Source: Cytobacillus oceanisediminis (GTDB lineage: Bacteria > Bacillota > Bacilli > Bacillales > Cytobacillaceae). Taken from it: 64,000 nucleotides of DNA. The stretch spans positions 62,001-126,000 of the forward strand of contig NZ_VLKI01000013.1 of assembly GCF_007830235.1 (NCBI RefSeq). The letters are read 5' to 3'. The notes under the pieces are model-generated. The model searched no databases and was not told where the DNA came from. It worked only from the letters and a program-made list of their open reading frames with translations. The stretch's first letter is position 1. Every line of letters starts with the position of its first letter. This document shows, in pieces, positions 9,382-17,643 of this stretch. Position numbers and translations under genes: made by a program.

Positions 9382-10549
9382 TTAAACACTTCGGACAATT
9401 CTTTCTGCAGCCTGGCGTGCCCCTGAAATATTTCGGATAATCGGCCCAATTCCCAATTCTGCAAGAGGACCTGTTACATATAGATGAGGACACCATTCGA
9501 GAGATTGGCTGACAATCGGGTATCCGCAATTTGCACAAGGAAGGCCAAACTTTTCAATTGCTTTTTCAAGCCAGCTTCCGCCAGGTCTTGATGGCCTGAA
9601 CACCGTCGCAAAAACAACCGAATGCGCTTTAACTTCCTGCGTGTGCACTGAAAGGATAATTTCCTGGTTTTCCCCTTCCTTCGCGGAGGTGATCTCGCCA
9701 TCTATCAGCTTTATTGTTTGGTTATTCTCAAGTTTCTTAAGCTTATGAAATAATTTCTGACGGCAAAGATCCCCGGTTTCTTGCCTTTTTGATTACTTCT
9801 CTTCGTTCGGAATAATCCATGATTCGCAGGTAAGATTTTTGATATTTGGGTCCCAGCCACCCTGGATCACTGTCAAAATCAAAAATCCTAAAGGGATGCC
9901 TTTTTATTAAAGTGACTTGACCTGGGTAGAGTGATGAAAGCTTGATTACTGAATGTGCTGCTGTAATGCCTCCCCCAATAACGGCCACTGTCGGCCGAAA
10001 TTTCGAAATATTTGCGGCTTCATCAAAAATATGAAACAGCTGATTTTGGCCAAGCTTAATAGAATCTGCTCATTCAGGCACATTTAGCTGATCGTTGATG
10101 CCTAGCGCCAATACGACATTATTTGCTTCTAGACGTTCTCCGCTGGCTGTGCTGATACACCACATTTCGTTCTCCCTATCGATTCCGTTTACATATCCTT
10201 GATGCCAGCTTGCCTCTAAGCCGAGATCTTGAAACAGTGATTGACTGTGCTCATTGAAAATCTCCAGCGAAGGCCTTTTATAGACACCATAGAACTCACT
10301 TTTCTTCCTATGGTGGTTCACCGCATAATTTCTTAAGCTAAACGGATCGACATCGAGGTGATGCACAAATGGTGAGCGTAAAAATTTCATGCCAATCCGT
10401 TCTGAACTTTTAGTCCACTTAAATAATGGCATTTCATGCGGATCAATAATTCGCAGTTTATCTGTTGTTACCTTATTATTTTTTACTAAGAAGGCTGCAA
10501 TGGTACTGCCCTGAATGCCCCCTCCTACCACGATCCATTCATAGACCAT
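9382..10549 (-). pseudogene. FAD/NAD(P)-binding monooxygenase-like protein (SidA/IucD-like), broken
   Basis: Three pieces make one protein of about 388 residues. The N-terminal piece has a dinucleotide-binding motif (YEWIVVGGGIQGSTIAAFL), the middle a second one (TVAVIGGGITAAHSVIKL), and the end [28 protein letters not shown]. The layout fits N-hydroxylating or lysine/ornithine monooxygenase relatives. The first break is an in-frame TGA at 10070-10072, probably once TGG (VPEW). The second is one extra base in the TTT run at 9754-9756; removing it restores SLPSELFHKLKKLENN. It sits behind Zur box 2 and in front of rpmG. The substrate is unknown. Confidence 0.75.
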
Positions 10550-10574
10550 ACGTGCCTCCTGCTATATCCCTTAT

Positions 10575-10596
10575 AATACGAAATCATTACGATTTA
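10575..10596. promoter_or_regulatory. Zur box 2 (flavoprotein-rpmG unit)
   Basis: AATACGAAATCATTACGATTTA read on the minus strand is AAATCGTAA-TGA-TTTCGTATT, one or two changes from the island consensus. It lies 26 bases before the broken flavoprotein gene's start. Confidence 0.75.
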
Positions 10597-10610
10597 AAAA
10601 GGAAAAATTT

Positions 10611-10982
10611 TTACGATTGACGTTCGTTTAGGGAAAAATAAAAGTATTTGACTTTATTGCGCCTATCTTTCTTTCTTGTTCTTAGACTATCTGTTAATTC
10701 GACCCATGTAACATTTCTTAGTTTATTCTCCAGTTTCCTGTTGATAATGTCTTCAATTTCATGCATGGTCATAATTAGCTGTCCAAATGAAAGATTAAAA
10801 TGCTCTGCGGCCTGCCTATGAGGTGAGTGCTTCACAAGAAGAGCCATAAATTCTTCTGATGTCGAAGCATTTTGAGCCAATTCATCTTCCAGCTGAACAA
10901 CAAATTCATAAATCTCCTTTTGCTTTGGAGGAAGTGATTTTATGATCTCTCTTGAGATAATTTCCATCAGATGCGAATTCAT
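10611..10982 (-). CDS. Unknown 123-aa protein with possible helix-turn-helix, Zur-operon member
   Basis: I do not recognise this family. The 123 residues are predicted all-helical and soluble. The stretch HSPHRQAAEHFNLSFGQLIM could form a helix-turn-helix like those of region-4 or LuxR-type proteins, and the C-terminus is basic (RTRKKDRRNKVKYFYF). RBS GAGG precedes ATG 10982. It follows rpmE2 by 32 bases and so is the third gene of the S14-L31 unit under Zur box 3. A regulatory or ribosome-linked role in zinc starvation is a guess from position. Confidence 0.65.
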   Translation of the reverse strand: MNSHLMEIISREIIKSLPPKQKEIYEFVVQLEDELAQNASTSEEFMALLVKHSPHRQAAEHFNLSFGQLIMTMHEIEDIINRKLENKLRNVTWVELTDSLRTRKKDRRNKVKYFYFSLNERQS

Positions 10983-11014
10983 ACCTTTAACCTCACCTTG
11001 CCAAGTGGAAAACC

Positions 11015-11266
11015 TTAGTTTTTCTTCATGTTATATCTCTTCATAAAACGTTCAGCGCGTCCACCGCGATCGGTGAATTTCTGAACTCCAGTATAAAACG
11101 GATGAGTATCTGAGCTTACTTCAACTTTGATTAATGGATATGTGTTTCCATCTGCCCACTCAATTGTTTCGCTGGATGTTTTTGTTGATCCTGTTAAAAA
11201 TTTAAAGCCGCTGTTCATATCTATGAATACTACTTTATGATAATCTGAATGTATATTTTCCTTCAT
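11015..11266 (-). CDS. rpmE2: Ribosomal protein L31 type B (zinc-independent)
   Basis: From ATG 11266 (GGAGG eight bases upstream; the ATG at 11272 is too close) this encodes 83 residues, the normal length of L31B. It shows the typical [15 protein letters not shown] start, [13 protein letters not shown] and [13 protein letters not shown]. There is no cysteine at all, so it cannot hold zinc, unlike the housekeeping L31A. It displaces L31A when zinc is short. It lies 23 bases after rpsN in the unit led by Zur box 3. Confidence 0.95.
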   Translation of the reverse strand: MKENIHSDYHKVVFIDMNSGFKFLTGSTKTSSETIEWADGNTYPLIKVEVSSDTHPFYTGVQKFTDRGGRAERFMKRYNMKKN

Positions 11267-11289
11267 TCTCATTACCTCCAAATTTTATT

Positions 11290-11559
11290 TTACCAGCTGG
11301 ATTTTTTTACTCCTGGAATTTGTCCTTTATGTGCAAATTCCCTGAAAGCGATTCGGGACATTTTAAATTTACGGAGATATCCCCGAGGTCTGCCGGTTAC
11401 CTGGCAGCGATTTTTCAAACGGGTAGGTGATGAGTCCCTTGGCAGCTTTCTTAAAGCATCAAAATCCCCTTTTCCCTTCAATTCCTTCCGTAATTCTGCA
11501 TACTTTAATACAAGCTCTTGACGTTTTAATTCTTTTGCTACTTTTGATTTTTTTGCCAA
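11290..11559 (-). CDS. rpsN: Ribosomal protein S14, alternative zinc-independent form
   Basis: An 89-residue S14 of the long, zinc-free type: [55 protein letters not shown]. The zinc form is about 61 residues with CxxC pairs; here only one cysteine remains. I take the TTG at 11559, eight bases after GAGGAG, as the start, which gives the family length. The GTG at 11568 would overlap the Shine-Dalgarno. First gene of the Zur box 3 unit. It allows new 30S assembly without zinc. Confidence 0.95.
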   Translation of the reverse strand: MAKKSKVAKELKRQELVLKYAELRKELKGKGDFDALRKLPRDSSPTRLKNRCQVTGRPRGYLRKFKMSRIAFREFAHKGQIPGVKKSSW

Positions 11560-11582
11560 TGAATTCACTCCTCTTTTATCTT

Positions 11583-11603
11583 AAATCGTAACAATTACGA
11601 TTT
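11583..11603. promoter_or_regulatory. Zur box 3 (rpsN-rpmE2 unit), perfect palindrome
   Basis: AAATCGTAA-CAA-TTACGATTT: both 9-base arms are exact inverse complements. It lies 24 bases before the rpsN start on the minus strand. Confidence 0.92.
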
Positions 11604-11871
11604 GTTTATTGAATAAAGCTATTAAATCACAAATATTTTATTTATGCAACACTCCTGTCTGATCAAAAAAATGCAAACTTGATTCTCTTCTTAAATAGCA
11701 CAAACTCATGAAGGGTCATTTCACATGGGGTTTTTGAAAATCGTTTTGCATTTTCCTTCCGATTAGTTAATATACGTTTCCTGGATTACTTGCAACCTTT
11801 TTAATAGACAGTTTCTATAAAAAGTAAGTAATATCTTTGAATCTCATATTCATATAGTTAATATCGTAATT

Positions 11872-11892
11872 AAATCGTAATGATTACGTTCT
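11872..11892. promoter_or_regulatory. Zur box 4 (first COG0523 gene)
   Basis: AAATCGTAA-TGA-TTACGTTCT, 27 bases before the ATG at 11919. A further half site (atatcgtaatt) lies just upstream at about 11862. Confidence 0.85.
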
Positions 11893-11918
11893 AATATAAC
11901 AGTAAAGGAGAGGATCGA

Positions 11919-12866
11919 ATGAAAAAAATTCCTGTTGTTATTGTTAGCGGCTTTTTAGGAAGCGGCAAAACCTCATTTCTGCAAATTATGATTGAACAAT
12001 GCATTGAAAACAAACTTAAGCCTGGAGTGGTGTTGAACGAATTAAGTGAAGAAAATGTAGAGGATCATTTATTTAGTGGGAATCCATTGTATGAAATTTT
12101 AGGCGGATGTATTTGCTGCACGTTGAAAAGTTCCTTAAAACAGGTTTTCGAGGAGCTTTTGACTAAGCAAGCACACACCCCTATTGACATCTTGTTTATA
12201 GAAGGGACAGGTGTTGCTAATCCTTTAGAATTAAAAAATGTGGTCATAAGGGATGAGTTCAAAAAGTACTTTGAATTTCATTCGCTTGTCACTTTAGTTG
12301 ATGCAAGCAATTTTTTAGATTTTAAGAGCATCTTATGGACAAGTAAAAATGAACGTGAATTAATGCGGCAGCAAATCATTTCTGCGGATTTAATCTGTGT
12401 AAACAAAACAGATTTAGTAAAGCAAGTCAAGCTGGATAAAGTAATAGCTAAATTAAATGAAGATGTACAATCCAGTGCGATAATACTTAAAACCACACAC
12501 GCGGCTATTCCTTTATCGACGATTCTGAGACTTAAAACAGATAAAGGGAATGAAAATGTGATTAAACATCCCGTACACCATTCTGGAATTAAAGCTGTCC
12601 AGTTAAAAGGGATTAAAAACATTGAGAGGCAGACTTTCATAGATTGGTTTAATAATCAGCCTGATCTCTTAAGAGCAAAAGGGATTATTACTTTTAAGGA
12701 GGATAAACAGTTTTATTCATTTCAGTATGCAGCCAACCAACTGGCTATCAGTCCCGTAAGATTTAATAGAGACCCTATCATCGTACTAATTGGAAATGGA
12801 ACAAAAATAGAAAATTTAAAAGAAGATTTCATAGAAAAAGTCGATAGCCGAAAACTTGTTAACTAA
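11919..12866 (+). CDS. COG0523 metal-chaperone GTPase, copy 1
   Basis: 315 residues of a G3E-family P-loop GTPase. Walker A GFLGSGKT is at 11-18, the metal-binding CxCC motif GCICC at 63-67, then LFIEGTGVANPLE (switch II region) and the guanine-specificity motif NKTD near 158. The C-terminal CobW domain covers about 225-305. COG0523 proteins hydrolyse GTP to deliver zinc to client enzymes; ZagA/YciC of B. subtilis is the known Zur-controlled example. No long His stretch is present here, unlike copy 3. RBS AAAGGAGAGG. It converges on folE2 and overlaps its 3' end by 51 bases. Confidence 0.88.
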   Translation: MKKIPVVIVSGFLGSGKTSFLQIMIEQCIENKLKPGVVLNELSEENVEDHLFSGNPLYEILGGCICCTLKSSLKQVFEELLTKQAHTPIDILFIEGTGVANPLELKNVVIRDEFKKYFEFHSLVTLVDASNFLDFKSILWTSKNERELMRQQIISADLICVNKTDLVKQVKLDKVIAKLNEDVQSSAIILKTTHAAIPLSTILRLKTDKGNENVIKHPVHHSGIKAVQLKGIKNIERQTFIDWFNNQPDLLRAKGIITFKEDKQFYSFQYAANQLAISPVRFNRDPIIVLIGNGTKIENLKEDFIEKVDSRKLVN

Positions 12867-13796
12867 ATGACACCAGCCCGATTTTTTTATATCGGGCTGT
12901 TCAACTTTAATTTTCTTTTTATAGGTCAATGTCGCAATAGCATCATGAAGGTGGATTGATTCTTCGTTTCTGCATTCGACTGTAAATCCATTTATCCATT
13001 CCTTCTCATATAAGTCTGCTGCTACAAGCCTAACCATATCTTCAACAAATCTTGGGTTTTCATATGCTGTTTCTGTCACAATCTTCTCATCAGTTCTTTT
13101 TAACAGTGGATGTATACAAGCGCTGGCATTCGATTCTGCGGCATAAAGTAATTGTTCTTTCCAATCCTCACTCAACACTGTTGGATCAACAGAAATCTTA
13201 ACAATCCCTCTTTGGTTATGTGCACTGTACTCTGAGATTTCCTTTGAGCATGGACAAAGTGTCGTAACCGCGCATGACAATTCACCGCTTATTTTATAAT
13301 TTTTATCAGAATCCTGTTGAACCGTCATTCTGACAGTTGCATGATTCAGTCCGGAAAGCTCTGAAGAAGGGCCCTTTCTCTCATAAAACCAAGGAAATTC
13401 GACTTCTACTCTGACATTTTTTTGCCCTAGCCGTGCTGAAAGATCACTGACAAACTGATACAGCTGTTCTTGCTCCATTGTAAATCCCCGTAACCTGTAC
13501 TCCTCCAGTTGTTCAATAAACCTGCTCATATTTGTCCCCTTCTGATTACCGGGTATGCTAGAAGTCAGCGTAAAGGCAGCGATGGTTCCTTGTTTAACAG
13601 GTTCAATAAAGCTATTAATGGTTACTGGAATTTTAACATTGCTTATACCAACGCTATCAATATTAAACAAAAAATCATTTTTCTGGCTCTGTAAATCAAC
13701 CATTTCATCTTTAATTGCAGGCTTCAGCTTCTCCCCTGGCTGAACCGACCCAAACAGCTTATGCCGCTCTTGTTTTGAAGGTAATTTTAAGTTCAT
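12816..13796 (-). CDS. folE2: GTP cyclohydrolase IB (FolE2), C-terminally extended
   Basis: FolE2 makes dihydroneopterin triphosphate from GTP, the first step of folate synthesis, without needing zinc as FolE does. The 326 residues include the catalytic-cysteine motif TTLCPCSKEIS (Cys181/183), HNQRGIVKI, and YENPRFVEDMVRLVA. The family is usually about 300 residues and would end near YKKKIKVEQ. Here 26 more residues (PDIKKSGWCHLVNKF...) are read through the hairpin at 12874-12899 and antisense to the end of the COG0523 gene. This suggests a lost stop codon. It follows dcd in the same direction. Confidence 0.92.
   Translation of the reverse strand: MNLKLPSKQERHKLFGSVQPGEKLKPAIKDEMVDLQSQKNDFLFNIDSVGISNVKIPVTINSFIEPVKQGTIAAFTLTSSIPGNQKGTNMSRFIEQLEEYRLRGFTMEQEQLYQFVSDLSARLGQKNVRVEVEFPWFYERKGPSSELSGLNHATVRMTVQQDSDKNYKISGELSCAVTTLCPCSKEISEYSAHNQRGIVKISVDPTVLSEDWKEQLLYAAESNASACIHPLLKRTDEKIVTETAYENPRFVEDMVRLVAADLYEKEWINGFTVECRNEESIHLHDAIATLTYKKKIKVEQPDIKKSGWCHLVNKFSAIDFFYEIFF
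12874..12899. terminator. Hairpin between convergent COG0523 and folE2 genes
   Basis: CAGCCCGAT / ATCGGGCTG with an eight-base loop. It lies just after the + strand stop and inside the last codons of folE2, so it can only be a shared terminator if folE2 once stopped earlier. The flanking T-runs are weak. Confidence 0.55.
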
Positions 13797-13887
13797 AAAT
13801 ACATCCTTATTTCTTTATTTTTTAATTTTAGTACAAAAAACTATCTTACTCACAATTTCCACAAAAGCTGAACATTGCGATAATCTA

Positions 13888-14460
13888 TTAATCAAAAATT
13901 TTAAATTTATTGACTTGATTATTAATCTGTTCTGTATCAGCATCCTCATAGATTTTGCTTTCAGTGGATTTTTGCTGACCATTATATTTTCCTTTATAAG
14001 GCACACTTTCTTGATCTAAGGCAGCAAAGACCAGCTGGCAAATCCTTCTCCCTGAAATAAGTTCAATTGGCACTCTATTTGCATTATAAAGCTCTAATGT
14101 GATATTTCCCTCAAACCCGGGATCAACCCAGCCTGCATTTTGAATGAAAAGTCCTAGCCTGCCAATCGAGCTCCTCCCTTCCACAAAGGCAGTAATAGTG
14201 TTTGGCAGCTGAATATATTCCATAGTTGTAGCCAATACAAATGCATTTGGAGGTATAAGGATGCGATCTTTATAAATTTCCTTATAAACTGCTGGTCTTT
14301 CGAGCGAAATGGAGGGAGTTGCATATTCATCCAGCTGCAAAAAGTGACTTCCAATGCGTAAATCAACTGAAGCAGGCTGAAGCTGTTCTGATGTTAAGGG
14401 CTCAAGTACAAGCTCTTTGTCTATTATCTTTTTTTCGATGGTTTTACGAGATAAAATCAT
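13888..14460 (-). CDS. dcd: dCTP deaminase (Dcd)
   Basis: 190 residues with the Dcd/dUTPase trimer fold: [31 protein letters not shown] and [16 protein letters not shown] (catalytic Glu117 in PGFEG). It deaminates dCTP to dUTP for thymidylate supply, using no zinc. It starts at ATG 14460 after AGGAGG and runs into folE2 after a 91-base gap. Bacillus normally uses the zinc enzyme dCMP deaminase (ComEB), so a zinc-free replacement fits the island. No Zur box lies within 450 bases upstream; Zur box 5 at 14934 is the nearest. Confidence 0.92.
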   Translation of the reverse strand: MILSRKTIEKKIIDKELVLEPLTSEQLQPASVDLRIGSHFLQLDEYATPSISLERPAVYKEIYKDRILIPPNAFVLATTMEYIQLPNTITAFVEGRSSIGRLGLFIQNAGWVDPGFEGNITLELYNANRVPIELISGRRICQLVFAALDQESVPYKGKYNGQQKSTESKIYEDADTEQINNQVNKFKIFD

Positions 14461-14933
14461 ATGTAAGGACCTCCTTATCTAATTTATGTGTTACCGTTTT
14501 TCAATCATTGCTTGTGAACGCTGATTAACCGGCTTAATTGATGCTGAAAAATAAGACCAATTAATAGGAGATAGTATTAATTAGGTAATTGTTGCTCCTG
14601 GCGATGTTCAAGCTGACAAGAAAACAACAGCCCCTTAACTCAAAACCGGAAAATGCAGCAAACCTAATGTTATGTACAATAGATCTCATTATATTTTTGC
14701 TGCTCTAGGAATAAGGACGTTTCTTAATAAAAAGCACATTTGTACCACTATTCAATTTACATTAATATTTAAAATGGTTTTCGGCTTCTTGGTGCTTCCA
14801 TTTAGGTACTTCTACTTTCCACTAAAATTCAGCGCTCTCAACACCGTTAAGATTTTTTTCAGGGAGCCAAAAACCTCTTTGAGATCCATGGTTTTCCTTT
14901 CATATCTTTTTCTCACCTGGTATGGAGATAAAT
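14461..14933. other. Spacer between dcd and Zur box 5
   Basis: Apart from the possible broken small ORF at 14762-14889, I see only AT-rich sequence here, with no terminator and no clear promoter box. It would be a long leader if Zur box 5 drives dcd-folE2. Confidence 0.4.
14762..14889 (-). pseudogene. Possible small Zur-linked gene, one base deleted
   Basis: ATG 14889 follows AAAGGA and reads MDLKEVFGSLKKILTVLRAL then NFSGK and stops at 14812. Adding one A in the AAA at 14816-14818 continues it as VEVPKWKHQEAENHFKY to a stop at 14762, about 42 residues in all. It lies 45 bases downstream of Zur box 5 on the minus strand, the right distance for a regulated gene. It matches no family I know, and a chance ORF remains possible. 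Confidence 0.3.
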
Positions 14934-14954
14934 AAAACGTAATGGTTACGATTT
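14934..14954. promoter_or_regulatory. Zur box 5 (minus-strand side)
   Basis: AAAACGTAA-TGG-TTACGATTT. It lies 99 bases from Zur box 6 in a divergent region. It probably controls the minus-strand transcript (small ORF, then dcd-folE2). Confidence 0.8.
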
Positions 14955-15053
14955 ACTATAAAGTTAATTTACCATCTATTTTTTATAGAAACAAGGCACA
15001 AATTTATTTTTTAGTTCTTTTCTCTTGTACAGACAATATTTTATTTTTATAAT

Positions 15054-15074
15054 AAATCGGAATAATTACTATTT
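15054..15074. promoter_or_regulatory. Zur box 6 (second COG0523 gene)
   Basis: AAATCGGAA-TAA-TTACTATTT. It deviates symmetrically from the consensus at one position in each arm, so the palindrome is partly kept. It lies 21 bases before the GTG start at 15096. Confidence 0.72.
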
Positions 15075-15095
15075 ATACAAAAGGAATGATTGAAC

Positions 15096-16043
15096 GTGAG
15101 CAAGGAAAAAAAAACAGAAATCAATATATTATCCGGATTTCTAGGCTCTGGGAAAACCACACTCCTGCAGAGGTTATTAAAAAATGAAGAAACCCGGAAA
15201 AGAAAAGTGGGAGTGATCATGAATGAAATTGGCCAGGTCTCAATTGATTCCGCAGCAATACCAGAGAATACTCCTTTAAAAGAACTATTAAATGGCTGTG
15301 TCTGCTGCACGCTATCAGACAAACTGGAAGTCCAAATGTATGATTTATTGGAAAACCATAATCTTGATGTGGTTTATATTGAAACAACAGGAGTGGCTCA
15401 TCCTCTGGAGGTTTTGGATGCTTGTTTGTCCCCTCTTCTTGCAGACAAGATAAACATAGGAACAATTATTAGTGTCATAGATGCTTCAGGCTGGTCCAAT
15501 CGCCATAGCTTTAAGCGTCCGCTGCAAAAATTAATAACCGAACAAGCCAAACATGCGGATGTAATTGTGTTAAACAAAGTAGATCTCATTTCAGATGAAA
15601 AACAGGAAGAAGTCATGAATGAGCTACATGCTTTAAATCAAACAGGCAAAATAGTGACAGCTGAATTTACGAATATTGATGTTAATAGCATGACAGTAAG
15701 AAAAACATCAAAGGATACAGCAAGAGAAAAAGTTCATGCAACCGAGCACCTCCATATAAAAACATATGTCCATACCTTTGAAAATCCGGTCAATAAAAAT
15801 CGATTTGAAGAATTCCTGAGAAATATGCCAGAGAACGTTTATCGGATCAAGGGCTACATTCGATTTGAAGGAGATCCAGCTACATTCCTCTTTCAGTATG
15901 CTTATGGAGTTCCCTATCATACAAACGCTGGAATAAAGATGAAGGAATTGCTGGTTTTTATCGGTGATGAATTGGATCATGAAGTACTGAGAAAATTGTT
16001 ATTACAGCTTGAACATGACCTCCCGCCAAATGTGACTGGCTGA
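15096..16043 (+). CDS. COG0523 metal-chaperone GTPase, copy 2
   Basis: I choose GTG 15096, ten bases after AAGGA, giving 315 residues; a TTG six bases earlier is also open. Motifs: GFLGSGKT (14-21), GCVCC (67-71), VYIETTGVAHPLEVLDA, NKVDL, and a CobW C-terminal domain (VYRIKGYIRFEGDP). The sequence diverges well from copies 1 and 3, so these are old paralogs and not a recent duplication. His residues are scattered (ATEHLHIKTYVHTF) without a run. Zur box 6 is immediately upstream. The client protein is unknown. Confidence 0.87.
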   Translation: MSKEKKTEINILSGFLGSGKTTLLQRLLKNEETRKRKVGVIMNEIGQVSIDSAAIPENTPLKELLNGCVCCTLSDKLEVQMYDLLENHNLDVVYIETTGVAHPLEVLDACLSPLLADKINIGTIISVIDASGWSNRHSFKRPLQKLITEQAKHADVIVLNKVDLISDEKQEEVMNELHALNQTGKIVTAEFTNIDVNSMTVRKTSKDTAREKVHATEHLHIKTYVHTFENPVNKNRFEEFLRNMPENVYRIKGYIRFEGDPATFLFQYAYGVPYHTNAGIKMKELLVFIGDELDHEVLRKLLLQLEHDLPPNVTG

Positions 16044-16100
16044 TTATCATTTTTCTTTTCTATTTGCTTTTAAAATAAAAAGCATATAAAATTACAACAT

Positions 16101-16121
16101 AAAACGTAATGATTACGATTT
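16101..16121. promoter_or_regulatory. Zur box 7 (ferredoxin-COG0523-SufU operon)
   Basis: AAAACGTAA-TGA-TTACGATTT, 89 bases before the ferredoxin start. It is nearly identical to boxes 1 and 5. Confidence 0.85.
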
Positions 16122-16210
16122 ATTTTTAGGACGGATGGCTGGAAAATGCCATGAAATCTTCGTTCGCTCAAAAAATTTCAGCATCAATTAACATTGGGAG
16201 GTATTTAAAA

Positions 16211-16603
16211 ATGGCAACTTGGGATTTAAGCAATACAAAGCATCACCTTCTTATCTGCAATGGAAGCAGCTGCAACAAAGCCGGAGCAGAAGAACTGACC
16301 CAAGCGATCCGGAACGAAATTCAAAAAAGAGACCTTGATGATGTCATCCATACCACTCGTACGCGATGCAACGGCCGCTGCTATGATAAATGTGTCTCCA
16401 TTCATTACCCAAAAGGAACATGGTACAAAGACTTGAAAGCTGAAGATACTTCTCCCTTCATTGATTCAATTCTCGAGGATGAGGATTATACAGAAAAAGT
16501 TAGCCATACGTTTACGCTTGAGGGTTTTGTTCGGAGTTCAGGCATCAATAGAGGCGTGTCAAAGGATAAGGAAAAAGTAAAAAAAGCTTCAAAAATTTTA
16601 TAA
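16211..16603 (+). CDS. Thioredoxin-like [2Fe-2S] ferredoxin
   Basis: ATG 16211 follows GGGAGG; the open frame upstream to 16151 lacks a ribosome binding site. The 130 residues show the thioredoxin-like ferredoxin pattern: LLICNGSSCNKAGAEEL (Cys16, Cys21), then RTRCNGRCYDKCVSIHYP (Cys53, 57, 61), and GTWYKDL. It is the family often found next to CobW-type genes. The tail after residue 85 (VSHTFTLEGFVRSSGINRG) is extra. First gene of a three-gene operon with the third COG0523 GTPase (14-base gap) and a SufU paralog. It may supply electrons or sense cluster state; the role is not known. Confidence 0.82.
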   Translation: MATWDLSNTKHHLLICNGSSCNKAGAEELTQAIRNEIQKRDLDDVIHTTRTRCNGRCYDKCVSIHYPKGTWYKDLKAEDTSPFIDSILEDEDYTEKVSHTFTLEGFVRSSGINRGVSKDKEKVKKASKIL

Positions 16604-16617
16604 AGTGAGGGAAAAAC

Positions 16618-17607
16618 ATGAATTTCCTGCAAGACAAAAAAATACCCGTAACCATTCTAACCGGCTATTTAGGGGCTGGAAAAACCACATTATTAAACCG
16701 TATTCTAACAGAGAAGCATAGTCAGAGAGTGGCTGTTATCGTGAATGAGTATGGCGAAGTTGGAATTGACAACCAGCTGGTGGTTAACTCTGATGAAGAA
16801 ATATTGGAGATGAACAATGGCTGTATTTGCTGTACAGTTCGTGGAGATTTAATCCGTATTTTAAGAACGCTTGTTTTTTCGATGGAAGAAGGTCATGTAA
16901 AGTTTGACCGTGTCGTAATTGAAACGACAGGTCTGGCTGACCCTGCACCTGTTGCCCAAACGTTCTTTATGGATGACCTCTTATCCGAAAAATTCCAGGT
17001 TGATAGCATTGTTACGGTGATTGACAGCAAACACATCACCCGTCATTTGGATGTCCATGATGAAGCACAGGAACAGATTGCTTTCGCTGATGTAATTATC
17101 TTAAACAAAACAGATCTGGTTTCAGAGGATGAGCTGGCTGTACTAGTGGGCAGAATCACAAATATGAACCCTGCTGCTAAAAGGCTGTATAGTAAGAATT
17201 GCAAAATCAACTTAGCAGATATCCTGGGAATACATACTTTTGATGTGAGCCGCAAGCTTGAAATCGACCCTCATTTCCTTGAAGAGCATCATCATCACCA
17301 CCATGACGATAAGGTTTCTTCCATCGCTTTTCGGGAGGAAAGACCTCTTGATATGAACAAGGTAGACCAATGGATGAGCTATCTTGTCCAGGAAAAGGGC
17401 GAAGACCTGCTCCGATATAAAGGGATTCTCCATATCAAAGGCTTAGAAAAACGGGTTGTTTTTCAAGGCATACACATGCTGTTCTCAGGATTTCCCGACC
17501 GGGAATGGAAGGAAAACGAAAGCAAAATGAGTGAGCTCGTGTTTATTGGAAAGGACTTAAATAAAGAGGAATTAGAACGGCAATTCAAAAACTGTATTGC
17601 CAATTAA
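16618..17607 (+). CDS. COG0523 metal-chaperone GTPase, copy 3, with His6 stretch
   Basis: 329 residues. GYLGAGKT (16-23), [19 protein letters not shown] (68-72), [23 protein letters not shown], then [10 protein letters not shown] near 232-241 as a metal-loading loop, and a CobW C-terminal domain ([19 protein letters not shown]). This is the copy closest to the classic YjiA/CobW and ZagA layout. Under Zur control it probably carries zinc, with GTP hydrolysis coupled to transfer. It stands between the ferredoxin and the SufU paralog, which suggests one of them, or an iron-sulphur step, as client (inference). Confidence 0.9.
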   Translation: MNFLQDKKIPVTILTGYLGAGKTTLLNRILTEKHSQRVAVIVNEYGEVGIDNQLVVNSDEEILEMNNGCICCTVRGDLIRILRTLVFSMEEGHVKFDRVVIETTGLADPAPVAQTFFMDDLLSEKFQVDSIVTVIDSKHITRHLDVHDEAQEQIAFADVIILNKTDLVSEDELAVLVGRITNMNPAAKRLYSKNCKINLADILGIHTFDVSRKLEIDPHFLEEHHHHHHDDKVSSIAFREERPLDMNKVDQWMSYLVQEKGEDLLRYKGILHIKGLEKRVVFQGIHMLFSGFPDREWKENESKMSELVFIGKDLNKEELERQFKNCIAN

Positions 17608-17643
17608 TACAAAATCTGTTCCACAAGGGAGGAATGCAGCCCT

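Noticed and set aside
14672-14935. 87-aa + strand ORF between dcd and the second COG0523 gene
   Set aside because: Runs into Zur box 5, no ribosome binding site; the minus strand of the same stretch fits a small gene better.
7500-17000. CRISPR-like array from the repeated palindromes
   Set aside because: The repeats are spaced by hundreds to thousands of bases with genes between, and match Zur boxes.
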